From Chloroflexota bacterium (GTDB taxonomy: Bacteria > Chloroflexota > Limnocylindria > Limnocylindrales > CSP1-4): a DNA stretch of 9,934 nucleotides. The notes beneath the pieces are model-generated. The model searched no databases and was not told the origin of the DNA. It was given only the letters and a program-made list of their open reading frames with translations. Every line of letters begins with the position of its first letter. Positions within the stretch are counted from its first letter, which is position 1. The stretch spans positions 1 to 9,934 of the forward strand of contig JAJYDP010000136.1 in the NCBI GenBank assembly GCA_021777365.1, read 5' to 3'. Shown here in pieces: positions 1 through 8,823 of this stretch. A program made the translations under genes and the position numbers.

Positions 1-23
1 CCCTCCCGGACCCCCCGCGAGGG

Positions 24-47
24 CCCGTTCCGCCCCTCGAAAACGGG
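24..47 (+). other. Weak hairpin upstream of the atp operon
   Basis: CCCGTT at 24-29 is the exact reverse complement of AACGGG at 42-47, which gives a 6-bp stem with a 12-nt loop followed by TTTG. It could be the end of a terminator for a gene to the left of the window, or chance. The T run is only three long and no gene end is visible in bases 1-48. Nothing else was recognised in this leader apart from the promoter described separately. Confidence 0.2.
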
Positions 48-48
48 T

Positions 49-75
49 TTGCGGGCCAATGCCCTCTGCTATCAT
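49..75 (+). promoter_or_regulatory. Probable atp operon promoter with extended -10
   Basis: TATCAT at 70-75 matches a -10 box. It is preceded by TGC at 67-69, so the whole reads as an extended -10 (TGN plus hexamer). A weak -35-like TTGCGG lies at 49-54 with a 15-nt spacer. A transcript would start near 82-83 and give a leader of about 20 nt that contains the ribosome site before the ATG at 103. This placement also argues against translation starting at the upstream TTG at 49, which would lie before the transcript start. It is predicted from sequence only. Confidence 0.45.
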
Positions 76-102
76 CTCCGGCGCGGTGAAGGGTGGTCGC
101 CC

Positions 103-318
103 ATGAAAGACGATCTCGGTGCCTACCTCGCGTTGTTCTCCGAGATCGGCGCGATGTACTTCGTGGGGACCATGGTCGGCGTCCTGGCTGGGTGGTGGAT
201 CGACCAGCAGTTCGGGACGCTGCCCGCCTTCGCCGTGGGCGGGGCACTCGCAGGGTTCGGCCTGAGCAGCCTTGCTGTGATCCGATTGATCAAGCGGTTT
301 CTGGCGAGGTTCGGCTGA
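103..318 (+). CDS. atpZ: AtpZ/AtpI-type ATP synthase accessory membrane protein
   Basis: This 71-residue protein has two membrane segments (about 9-32 and 39-62) joined by a short loop with Asp34. The Gly-rich pattern around GWWIDQQFGTLP, followed by spaced glycines in the second helix, is that of the AtpZ/AtpI family, also called ATPase gene 1. Members sit at the head of atp operons and are linked to c-ring assembly or Mg2+/Ca2+ supply; which role applies here cannot be read from the sequence. I chose the ATG at 103 because GAAGGGTGG (88-96) precedes it at ribosome-site distance and a promoter lies at 67-75. A TTG at 49 would add 18 residues without homology-like features. Only one such gene is present, so a separate longer atpI is missing or was not recognised. 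Confidence 0.85.
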   Translation: MKDDLGAYLALFSEIGAMYFVGTMVGVLAGWWIDQQFGTLPAFAVGGALAGFGLSSLAVIRLIKRFLARFG

Positions 319-319
319 C

Positions 320-379
320 ATGACGAACGAGCGGCGCCGACGGGGCGCCACGGCGCCCGGCGCGGCGGGCCACCGGTGA
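320..379 (+). other. Possible 19-codon coupling ORF before atpB
   Basis: An ATG at 320, one base after the atpZ stop, opens a 19-codon frame that ends in TGA at 377-379. That stop overlaps the GTG at 376 that can start atpB (shared GTGA). A GAGGT lies at 306-310, 9 nt before the ATG. The peptide is Arg-rich and unlike any known protein. It may be translated only to deliver ribosomes to atpB, or be chance in GC-rich DNA. The stretch also holds three copies of the self-complementary GGCGCC (333-338, 344-349, 352-357), which can form small hairpins. Confidence 0.25.
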
Positions 380-1389
380 CCGAGGCGCGGACCCCCGCGC
401 CCGTCGGGCGCGGCGGCCGGACCGGCATGTCCCGCAACCGGAAGCTGGGGCTCGCGATCCTGGCCCTCATCGTGGTCGACATCCTGGCGGTCGTGTTCAT
501 GGCGCCGGCCGGGTTCCCCGACCCGAAATCCACGATCCTCCAGAACCTCGAGGCGGTGCCCCCAACCGTGGTCTGGGACCTCGCCCCGGGCTCGCCCACC
601 CCGACCTCGGCCCTGGTGATCGAGTTCCACCCGAGCATCACCTCGAGCATCGTCGCGGCGTGGATCGTGATCGCGGTGCTGCTGCTCGTGTTCGCGATCG
701 GGCTCCGGCGCCTCAGCCTGGTCCCCGGCCGGGCCCAGAACGCCCTCGAGATGGTCTACGAGTTCTTCGCCGGCTTCGCCGAGGGCCTGGGCGGCGAGCG
801 GGCCCGGCCGTACATCGGGATCTTCGTGGGCCTGTGCCTGTTCATCACCCTCACCGACTGGACGGACCTGCTGATCTTCGGCGACAAGGTCAGCGCCATC
901 CGGACCCCGACCAGCGACATCAACACCACCCTCGGGCTGGCCCTGTTCTCGTTCGTGCTGACGCACGTGGAGGGCTTCCGGCGGCTGGGCCCGCGGGCCT
1001 ACCTCGGCAAGTTCTTCAACTTCGGCGGCTTCCGGCGCGGCCCGGCCGACGGCCTCATCGACCTGTACGTGGGGCTGATCGAGTTCCTGCTCGAGTTCTT
1101 CAAGCCGGTCACGCTGGCCTTCCGACTCTTCGGCAACCTGTACGGCGGCGGCATCATGCTGGGCGTCTTCACCGCCCTCGTGATCGCGTTCGTCCCGGTC
1201 CCCTTCATCGGCCTCGAGGCCCTCATCGGCGCCATCCAGGCCCTCATCTTCGCGTCGCTCACGCTCATGTATGTTCTGACCGCGATCGAGAGCCACCACG
1301 AGGAGGAGCACTCCGAACCCGCACGCGCCACGAGTCCCGCGGGCGACGTCGACGCGCACGCCGCCGTGACCCCTGGAGCCGCGGGCTGA
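376..1389 (+). CDS. atpB: F1Fo ATP synthase subunit a
   Basis: Subunit a forms the two half-channels that carry ions to and from the c-ring. Numbering from the GTG at 376 (337 aa), membrane helices lie near 23-44, 88-110, 146-167, 184-203, 230-272 and 275-304. The signature LAFRLFGNLYGG holds the essential Arg at 250 (E. coli Arg210), and Gln288 in AIQALIFASLTL fits E. coli Gln252. The conserved PTSDINTT stretch at 178-185 is present. The start is uncertain: GTG 376 overlaps the stop of a short upstream frame, while ATG 427 (Met18) would remove a Gly/Arg/Pro-rich disordered leader. Neither has a strong ribosome site. After the last helix comes a His/Glu-rich segment (SHHEEEHSEP at 306-315) and an Ala/Pro-rich tail, longer than in E. 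coli. Confidence 0.95.
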   Translation: MTEARTPAPVGRGGRTGMSRNRKLGLAILALIVVDILAVVFMAPAGFPDPKSTILQNLEAVPPTVVWDLAPGSPTPTSALVIEFHPSITSSIVAAWIVIAVLLLVFAIGLRRLSLVPGRAQNALEMVYEFFAGFAEGLGGERARPYIGIFVGLCLFITLTDWTDLLIFGDKVSAIRTPTSDINTTLGLALFSFVLTHVEGFRRLGPRAYLGKFFNFGGFRRGPADGLIDLYVGLIEFLLEFFKPVTLAFRLFGNLYGGGIMLGVFTALVIAFVPVPFIGLEALIGAIQALIFASLTLMYVLTAIESHHEEEHSEPARATSPAGDVDAHAAVTPGAAG

Positions 1390-1432
1390 GCCAGCGTCGA
1401 CCAATCGAGCCCAACAGGTCCACGAAGGAGCC

Positions 1433-1459
1433 GCCCGCGACGGCGGGCCCACAGGAGGT
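1433..1459 (+). promoter_or_regulatory. Hairpin plus strong ribosome site of atpE
   Basis: GCCCGC (1433-1438) pairs exactly with GCGGGC (1443-1448) around the loop GACG. Four bases later comes AGGAGGT (1453-1459), the best ribosome-binding site in the window, 6 nt before the TTG at 1466. This site decides the unusual TTG start of atpE. Subunit c is needed in many more copies than the others, so a stronger site fits its demand. The role of the hairpin is inferred; it may keep the ribosome site clear of other pairing. Confidence 0.6.
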
Positions 1460-1465
1460 AGTCAG

Positions 1466-1690
1466 TTGAACGGTGACATCGCGATGCTCGGGGCCGGGCT
1501 CGCAGCGCTCGGCGTGATCGGGCCAGGCATCGGCATCGGCATCCTGACCGGCATGTCGACCAGCGCGATGGGTCGCAATCCCGACGCGGCCGGGGTGATC
1601 CGGGCCACGTTCATCCTCGGGGCCGCGTTCGCCGAAGGCCTCGGGATCCTGGCGTTCGTCGTCGGCGTCCTCGTCGTCTTCCTGAAGTAG
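1466..1690 (+). CDS. atpE: F1Fo ATP synthase subunit c
   Basis: This 74-residue hairpin of two membrane helices forms the rotating c-ring. The Gly-rich first helix (GPGIGIG at 19-25), the polar loop RNP at 37-39 (RQP in many species), and the ion-binding Glu57 in LGAAFAEGLG are all clear. Compared with Na+-binding c subunits such as that of Ilyobacter, the Gln position is Ile24 and the Ser-Thr after the Glu are Gly58-Leu59. The Na+ ligands are therefore absent and H+ coupling is inferred. The start is TTG, supported by a perfect AGGAGGT 6 nt upstream; the next ATG (1484) would remove six residues of the first helix. A 76-nt gap separates it from atpB. Confidence 0.95.
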   Translation: MNGDIAMLGAGLAALGVIGPGIGIGILTGMSTSAMGRNPDAAGVIRATFILGAAFAEGLGILAFVVGVLVVFLK

Positions 1691-1698
1691 CACCCGGC

Positions 1699-2271
1699 AT
1701 GGTCCCCGTCGCCCTGTCGCTCATCTCGACCGGCACCCTCGTCGGCGCGGTTCCGTCCGCGGCCGAGGGCGGTGCCGGCCTGGTGTTCAATGGGTTCTGG
1801 ATCATCATCGCGACGGCCAACTTCATCTTCTTCCTGGTCCTGATCCAGCTGTTCGCGTTCGGCCCGATCTCCCGGATGCTCTCGGAGCGCCGGGGGCGCA
1901 TCGAGCAGGGGCTGCGCGACGCCGAGCAGGCCCGACGCGACCGCGACTCGGCGGCGCAGGAGCACCTGGCCGCCCTCAGCGAGGCGCGCCGGGAGGCAAG
2001 CGAGATCGTCGTCCGCGCCCAGAAGGCCGCCGCCGAGCTGCGCGAGGCCGACATCAGCGCCACCCGCGAGGAGCTGGGCCGGATGCGCGAGCGCGCCGCG
2101 GCCGAGATCCAGACGGAGAAGCAGAAGGCGCTCGCCGAGCTCCACGACGAGGTCGCCGCCCTGGCCATCGCGGCGACCGCCCGGGTCCTCCAGGAGGGCA
2201 TCTCGCCCGAGGTGCAGCGCAGGGTGATCGCCGACTTCCTGGCCGAGTCGTCCGGGGGGTCGAGGAACTGA
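1699..2271 (+). CDS. atpF: F1Fo ATP synthase subunit b (peripheral stalk)
   Basis: Subunit b dimerises to form the outer stalk that holds alpha/beta against rotation. The 190-residue product has a membrane helix at about 33-54 (FWIIIATANFIFFLVLIQLF), then a long charged Ala/Glu/Arg-rich coiled coil from about 58 to 150, and a C-terminal EVAALAIAATARVL segment that fits the delta-binding end. Residues 1-28 are an extra mildly hydrophobic, uncharged leader ending near PSAAEGG, which would lie outside the membrane and could be cut off. A GTG at Val29 (1783) would give a b subunit without it, of more usual start, but no clear ribosome site settles the choice. It begins 8 nt after atpE, and its TGA shares one base with the atpH ATG (TGATG). 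Confidence 0.92.
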   Translation: MVPVALSLISTGTLVGAVPSAAEGGAGLVFNGFWIIIATANFIFFLVLIQLFAFGPISRMLSERRGRIEQGLRDAEQARRDRDSAAQEHLAALSEARREASEIVVRAQKAAAELREADISATREELGRMRERAAAEIQTEKQKALAELHDEVAALAIAATARVLQEGISPEVQRRVIADFLAESSGGSRN

Positions 2272-2822
2272 TGGCCCGGCCCGTCGTCGCCGCGCGCCGC
2301 TACGCGGAGGCCGCCTTCGAGGTGGCCCTGGCCGCCGACGCGCTCGACGCCTGGAACGCCGACCTCGCCTACGCGGCGTCGGTGCTCGGCATGCCCGACG
2401 TGGAGCGGATCGTGGACAGCCCGGCCATCCCGCTGCCCGACCGGACCGCGCTCATCGAGCGCCTGCTCGGCGAGCGCGTGGCGCCCGGCGTGCTGCGGAC
2501 GGTGGACGTCCTGGTCGCCAGGGGCCGCGTCCGCAGCCTCGGCCGCGTGAGCGAGGAGTTCACCCGGCTGCTCAACGACCGGCGCGGCATCGTGATGGCG
2601 ACCGTCACCAGCGCCGTCCCCCTGACCGCCGAGGAGACCGACGCCGTCCGGGCCCGGGTCTCGGCGATGGCGGGGGCGGCCGTGGACCTGCGGACCGCCG
2701 TCGACCCCCGCCTGCTCGGCGGGCTGACCATCCAGATCCGCGACCAGCTCCTCGACGCCTCGGTCCGCGGCCGCCTCGAGCGGCTCCGCGACCAGCTTCA
2801 CGCGGGGGGTCGCCTCCGCTAG
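2271..2822 (+). CDS. atpH: F1Fo ATP synthase subunit delta (OSCP)
   Basis: Delta caps the F1 head and ties it to the b dimer. The 183-residue product starts with [12 protein letters not shown], the usual N-terminal helix of the OSCP/delta family. An N-terminal helical domain runs to about 105. The C-terminal domain carries the family motif at 148-166 ([18 protein letters not shown]), with Gly150-Gly151, Asp162 and Ser164. The ATG overlaps the atpF stop by one base, and GAGGA at 2262-2266 lies 4 nt upstream, so translation is probably coupled to atpF. Length and motif order are normal for the family. Confidence 0.93.
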   Translation: MARPVVAARRYAEAAFEVALAADALDAWNADLAYAASVLGMPDVERIVDSPAIPLPDRTALIERLLGERVAPGVLRTVDVLVARGRVRSLGRVSEEFTRLLNDRRGIVMATVTSAVPLTAEETDAVRARVSAMAGAAVDLRTAVDPRLLGGLTIQIRDQLLDASVRGRLERLRDQLHAGGRLR

Positions 2823-2835
2823 CCCCCCGCCCGTG

Positions 2836-2855
2836 CGCCGGCTGGACCGCCGGCG
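2836..2855 (+). promoter_or_regulatory. Intercistronic hairpin between atpH and atpA
   Basis: CGCCGGC (2836-2842) and GCCGGCG (2849-2855) form a perfect 7-bp stem with a TGGACC loop, inside the 70-nt gap before atpA. It has no T tract, so it is not a classic terminator. It may limit read-through, protect an mRNA end, or help set the relative output of stalk and head subunits. The function is inferred. Confidence 0.4.
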
Positions 2856-2892
2856 TCCACGGGAGCCCTGCGAACGACCGAACGGAGACGCG

Positions 2893-4425
<1,533 letters not shown>

Positions 4426-4481
4426 CGGCGCCCCAGCGATCTGGTCCCAGCCACTCCGACGGCCCCCGGCAAGGCGCCGGC

Positions 4482-4530
4482 GAGCACGCGAGCGAGCGCG
4501 CCCGGAGCGTGCGTGAGCGAGCGCGCGCAG
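4482..4530 (+). repeat. Imperfect tandem repeat in the atpA-atpG spacer
   Basis: Two adjacent units of 23 and 26 bases (4482-4504 and 4505-4530) both start with GAGC and share the exact core AGCGAGCGCGC (4491-4501 and 4516-4526). The related words CGCGAGCGAG (4487-4496 and 5454-5463) and CGCGAGCGCGG (6929-6939) recur in two other spacers of the operon. This suggests a short dispersed motif favoured in spacers of this genome, or simple low complexity. Confidence 0.5.
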
Positions 4531-4565
4531 CCGGCAACGCCGCCCGGGGCCGATCGCAGCGGCTG

Positions 4566-4581
4566 CCCCTGACTGCGGGGG
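4566..4581 (+). promoter_or_regulatory. Ribosome site of atpG, possibly masked by pairing
   Basis: GGGGG at 4577-4581, 6 nt before the ATG at 4588, is the likely ribosome site of atpG and favours this start over the TTG at 4582. CCCC at 4566-4569 can pair with GGGG at 4577-4580 across a 7-nt loop and partly hide it. The stem is only 4 bp, so the effect is speculative. Confidence 0.35.
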
Positions 4582-4587
4582 TTGCCG

Positions 4588-5448
4588 ATGCCTAGCCAGC
4601 GTGAGATCCGGCGCCGCATCGGATCTGCGAGGAACATCAAGCAGATCACCCGGGCGATGCAGTTCGTCGCGGCTTCCAAGCTGCGCCGGGCGCAGGAGGC
4701 CACGCTCGCGTCCCGCCCCTACCGCGAGAAGCTCGACGAGGTGATCGCGGACCTGGCGGCCGTCATGTCGGGCGAGGACCACCCGCTGCTCGAGGGCCGG
4801 GACCTCGCGCAGCCCCACAACCGCCTCATGGTGGTCATGACCAGCGACCGCGGCCTGGCCGGGGCGCTCAACACCAACACCATCCGGTTCGCCCTGCGCG
4901 AGATCGTGGACCACACCGGCGACCTCAAGGTGGTCACCGTGGGCCGCAAGGGCCGCGACGCGATGCGCCGGAGCCGGGTGCCCATCGCCGCCCACTTCGA
5001 GGGCTTCGGCGACCGCCCCGCGTTCACCGACACGCTGCCCCTCGCCCGCCTGGTCACCGACGACTTCGTCGCCGGCACCTACGACCGCGTGGACGTCGTC
5101 TACTCGCGGTTCATCTCCACGCTCACCCAGAAGCCGGTCCTCGAGCAGCTGCTGCCGGTCGTCCCGGCCGCGGACACCGAGGGCATCCCCGGCAACCAGT
5201 TCCTGTTCGAGCCCAACCCCGACGAGGTCCTCCGGGCCCTCCTGCCGCGCTACGTCGCGACCCGCCTGTTCCAGGCGGTGCTCGAGTCCAAGGCCAGCGA
5301 GGAGTCGTCCCGGATGGTCGCCATGAAGAACGCCACCGAGAACGCCGAGGAGCTCATCGAGGACCTCACGCTCTCCTACAACAAGGTCCGTCAGGCCAAC
5401 ATCACTCGCGAGATGGTCGAGATCGCGAGCGGCGCATCGGCCCGCTAG
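4588..5448 (+). CDS. atpG: F1Fo ATP synthase subunit gamma
   Basis: Gamma is the central shaft that turns inside the alpha/beta ring and couples it to the c-ring. The 286-residue product has the N-terminal coiled-coil helix with [20 protein letters not shown] (5-24), the conserved [10 protein letters not shown] at 86-95 in the Rossmann-like middle domain, and the C-terminal helix with [12 protein letters not shown] (242-253) and [16 protein letters not shown] (268-283). These ends are the most conserved parts of the family and are intact. ATG 4588 is used because it has GGGGG 6 nt upstream; TTG 4582 would add two residues. There is no regulatory Cys-loop of the chloroplast type. The next gene, atpD, begins 30 nt later. 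Confidence 0.96.
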   Translation: MPSQREIRRRIGSARNIKQITRAMQFVAASKLRRAQEATLASRPYREKLDEVIADLAAVMSGEDHPLLEGRDLAQPHNRLMVVMTSDRGLAGALNTNTIRFALREIVDHTGDLKVVTVGRKGRDAMRRSRVPIAAHFEGFGDRPAFTDTLPLARLVTDDFVAGTYDRVDVVYSRFISTLTQKPVLEQLLPVVPAADTEGIPGNQFLFEPNPDEVLRALLPRYVATRLFQAVLESKASEESSRMVAMKNATENAEELIEDLTLSYNKVRQANITREMVEIASGASAR

Positions 5449-6891
<1,443 letters not shown>

Positions 6892-6896
6892 TCGAC

Positions 6897-6983
6897 ATGG
6901 TCTCGCGTCCGCTCTCGGCGGCTGGCTCCGCGAGCGCGGCCGCGGGCCGGAAGGCCCGGCGCTATGAGGGACCCATCCGATGA
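6897..6983 (+). other. Structured atpD-atpC spacer with possible 28-codon bridging ORF
   Basis: CGGGCC (6943-6948) and GGCCCG (6953-6958) form a 6-bp stem closed by GGAA, a stable GNRA-type tetraloop, 7 nt before the atpC ribosome site GAGGG (6966-6970). CTCGCG (6902-6907) can also pair with CGCGAG (6929-6934). An ATG at 6897, five bases past the atpD stop and preceded by GGGGTGA, opens a 28-codon frame whose TGA (6981-6983) overlaps the atpC start as ATGA. The peptide has no known relatives that I recognise. This may adjust epsilon output by coupling, or the frame may be chance. Confidence 0.35.
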
Positions 6984-7408
6984 CCCTCCGACTTGAGATC
7001 GTGACGCCGGAGCGGCTGGCGTACTCGGACGACGTGGACATGGTGCTCGTGCCGGGCATCGAGGGCGAGCTGGGGATCCTGCCCCACCACACGCCGCTCG
7101 CGAGCCTGCTGGGCATGGGCGAGCTCAGGTTCCGCAAGGACGGCCTCGAGGAGGCGTTCGCCATCGTGGGCGGGTTCGTCCAGGTGCGGCCCGACAAGGT
7201 GGTCGTGATGGCCGAGACCGCCAGCCTGGCGGCCGAGATCGACCTCGAGAAGGCCCAGGAGGCCAGGCGGCAGGCGCAGCGCGCGCTCGAGACGGGCTTC
7301 CACGAGGGCGCCGACCTGTCGGCCGCCCGCGCCGAGCTGCAGCGCACGCTGCTCCACATCCGCGTCGCCGAGCGCCACCGCCGCGAGGGCCCGCGGGCGC
7401 GCAGCTGA
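6980..7408 (+). CDS. atpC: F1Fo ATP synthase subunit epsilon
   Basis: Epsilon binds gamma and the c-ring at the foot of the shaft and can brake ATP hydrolysis. The 142-residue product has the N-terminal beta-sandwich (about 1-84) with LEIVTPERLAYSDDVDMVLVPGIEGELGILP and the HHTPL turn, then two C-terminal helices (about 88-103 and 112-136). At 87-92 it reads IDLEKA, close to the IDxxRA ATP-binding motif of Bacillus-type epsilon but with Lys91 in place of Arg. The ATG has GAGGG 9 nt upstream. It ends 2 nt before murA, which suggests one transcript. Confidence 0.94.
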   Translation: MTLRLEIVTPERLAYSDDVDMVLVPGIEGELGILPHHTPLASLLGMGELRFRKDGLEEAFAIVGGFVQVRPDKVVVMAETASLAAEIDLEKAQEARRQAQRALETGFHEGADLSAARAELQRTLLHIRVAERHRREGPRARS

Positions 7409-7410
7409 CG

Positions 7411-8742
7411 ATGGCTGACGCCCGGCCGTTCCACTGGGAGTACCGTCCCGAGCAGCCCGCCCCCGAGGCCTTCCGGATCGAGGGGGGCCGGCCGCTCCGC
7501 GGCACGGTCGCGGTGAGCGGGGCGAAGAACGCCGCGCTCAAGCTGCTGGCGGCGGCCGTGCTCACCGGCGAGCGCTGCCGGTTCGAGAACATGCCCGAGA
7601 TCGAGGACGTCCGGGTCATGGTCGAGGTCCTCTCCGACCTGGGCGTCGTCGTCGAGCACCCGGCGCCCGGCGTGTACGAGGTGGCGGCGGGCGACGTGGA
7701 CTGGCTGTTCGTGCCGCTCGAGGCCGCCGCCAAGATGCGCGCCTCGTTCATCCTGCTCGGCCCGCTCCTGTCCCGCTTCGGCCGCGTCATCATCAGCAAC
7801 CCCGGCGGCGACCGGATCGGGCGGCGGCCGGTGAACCTGCACGTGGACGCGATGCGGGCGCTGGGCGCCGACGTCGCGTACCGCGACGGCTACTACTTCG
7901 CCCAGGCGCCGGGCCGGCTCCGCGGCGGCGAGGTGGCGTTCCCGTTCGTGACCGTCATGGGCACCGAGAACGCGATGCTCGCCGCCTGCCTCGCGGAGGG
8001 GACCACCACCATCCGCCCGGCCGCCCAGGAGCCCGAGGTGGACGACCTGATCGCGTTCCTCGTCGAGATGGGCGCCGAGGTCGAGCGCACCCGGCCCGAC
8101 ACGATCGTGGTGCACGGCCGGCGCCGACTCCGGGGCGCCACCCACACCGTGGTCCCGGACCGGATCGAGACCGGCACGTTCCTCGTCGCGGCGGCCGTGA
8201 CGGGCGGCCACCTCGTGCTCGAGAACGCCGCCTGCCAGCACATCGGCGCGCTGGTCGAGGTGTTCGCCCGGGCCGGGGTGCCGATCTCCTGCGCGGAGCG
8301 CACGATCGAGGTGGACGCGTCGGGGCTGCGCCTCGGCGACCTGCGCGCGGTTGACATCGAGACCGCCCCCTACCCGCGCCTGGCCACCGACCTCCAGCCC
8401 AACCTGTGCGTGCTGCTCACCCAGGCCGCCGGCACCTCGCACGTCCACGAGGCGATCTTCGAGGACCGGCTCGAGTGGATGAGCGAGCTGCGCAAGCTGG
8501 GCGCCGTGGTGGACATCCTCGACCCGCACCACGCCGCCATCCACGGCCCCGCCCGCCTCCACGGCGCCGAGGCGTCGATCGGCGACCTGCGGGCCGGCGC
8601 CTCGCTGATCCTCGCGGCGCTGGCGGCCGAGGGCACCTCGCTCATCCACGGCGCGCACCACGTCCACCGCGGGTATGAGAACATCGACCGCAAGTTCCAG
8701 CAGCTCGGGGCCAGCATCACGCGATCGGCCGACCCGGCCTGA
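7411..8742 (+). CDS. murA: UDP-N-acetylglucosamine 1-carboxyvinyltransferase (MurA), Asp variant
   Basis: MurA moves the enolpyruvyl group of PEP onto UDP-GlcNAc in the cytoplasm, the first committed step of peptidoglycan synthesis. The 443-residue product has Lys39-Asn40 in VSGAKNAALK, Arg110 in KMRASFILLGPL, the active loop PGGDRIGRRPV at 131-141, Asp327 in ATDLQPNL and Arg394 in DLRAGASL. The loop residue that is Cys115 in E. coli is Asp134 here, as in mycobacterial and chlamydial enzymes, so fosfomycin should not alkylate it. TAPYPRLATDLQPN at 318-331 differs from the usual PGFPTDxQAQ form, marking a divergent branch. About 20 residues precede the fold. The ATG lies 2 nt after the atpC stop without a nearby ribosome site, so coupled translation is likely. 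Confidence 0.94.
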   Translation: MADARPFHWEYRPEQPAPEAFRIEGGRPLRGTVAVSGAKNAALKLLAAAVLTGERCRFENMPEIEDVRVMVEVLSDLGVVVEHPAPGVYEVAAGDVDWLFVPLEAAAKMRASFILLGPLLSRFGRVIISNPGGDRIGRRPVNLHVDAMRALGADVAYRDGYYFAQAPGRLRGGEVAFPFVTVMGTENAMLAACLAEGTTTIRPAAQEPEVDDLIAFLVEMGAEVERTRPDTIVVHGRRRLRGATHTVVPDRIETGTFLVAAAVTGGHLVLENAACQHIGALVEVFARAGVPISCAERTIEVDASGLRLGDLRAVDIETAPYPRLATDLQPNLCVLLTQAAGTSHVHEAIFEDRLEWMSELRKLGAVVDILDPHHAAIHGPARLHGAEASIGDLRAGASLILAALAAEGTSLIHGAHHVHRGYENIDRKFQQLGASITRSADPA

Positions 8743-8775
8743 CGACGGCCCGGCTGCCGCCCACCGACCACCCCC

Positions 8776-8793
8776 GCGGCCCGACCGGGCTGC
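8776..8793 (+). terminator. GC hairpin between murA and mreB
   Basis: GCGGCCC (8776-8782) pairs with GGGCTGC (8787-8793), with one G-U pair and a GACC loop, 34 nt after the murA stop. No T run follows, so it is at best an atypical terminator or an mRNA 3' end protector for the atp-murA transcript. It lies just upstream of the mreB -10-like element and would overlap its -35 region. Confidence 0.35.
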
Positions 8794-8807
8794 GCCCCCG
8801 CACGGAG

Positions 8808-8813
8808 TAGCAT
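8808..8813 (+). promoter_or_regulatory. Possible -10 element of an mreB promoter
   Basis: TAGCAT (8808-8813) matches the TANNNT form of a -10 box and ends 10 nt before the mreB ATG. A transcript from it would start near 8820-8821, leaving a leader of only about 3-4 nt. The only ribosome-like sequence, GGAG at 8804-8807, is 16 nt from the ATG and too far to work normally. No clear -35 was found. This points to nearly leaderless expression of mreB. Confidence 0.4.
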
Positions 8814-8823
8814 TCCCCGCGTC

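Noticed and set aside
49..102. TTG at 49 as the start of the AtpZ-like protein
   Set aside because: It lies upstream of the probable transcription start, and the ATG at 103 has a good ribosome site and gives the usual family length.
660..1469. 269-codon plus-strand frame overlapping atpB and ending at atpE
   Set aside because: Its Arg/Pro-rich product is a shadow of atpB in another frame. In the spacer after the atpB stop this frame has no ATG, GTG or TTG codon, so it cannot act as a bridging ORF there.
2833..2892. GTG at 2833 as the atpA start
   Set aside because: The added 20 residues are Arg/Pro-rich and absent from the family, while ATG 2893 has GGAGA at proper distance. The stretch also forms a hairpin.
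4426..4587. A separate gene or mobile element in the atpA-atpG gap
   Set aside because: No family is recognisable, no terminal inverted repeats or target duplications are seen, and the composition matches the surroundings.
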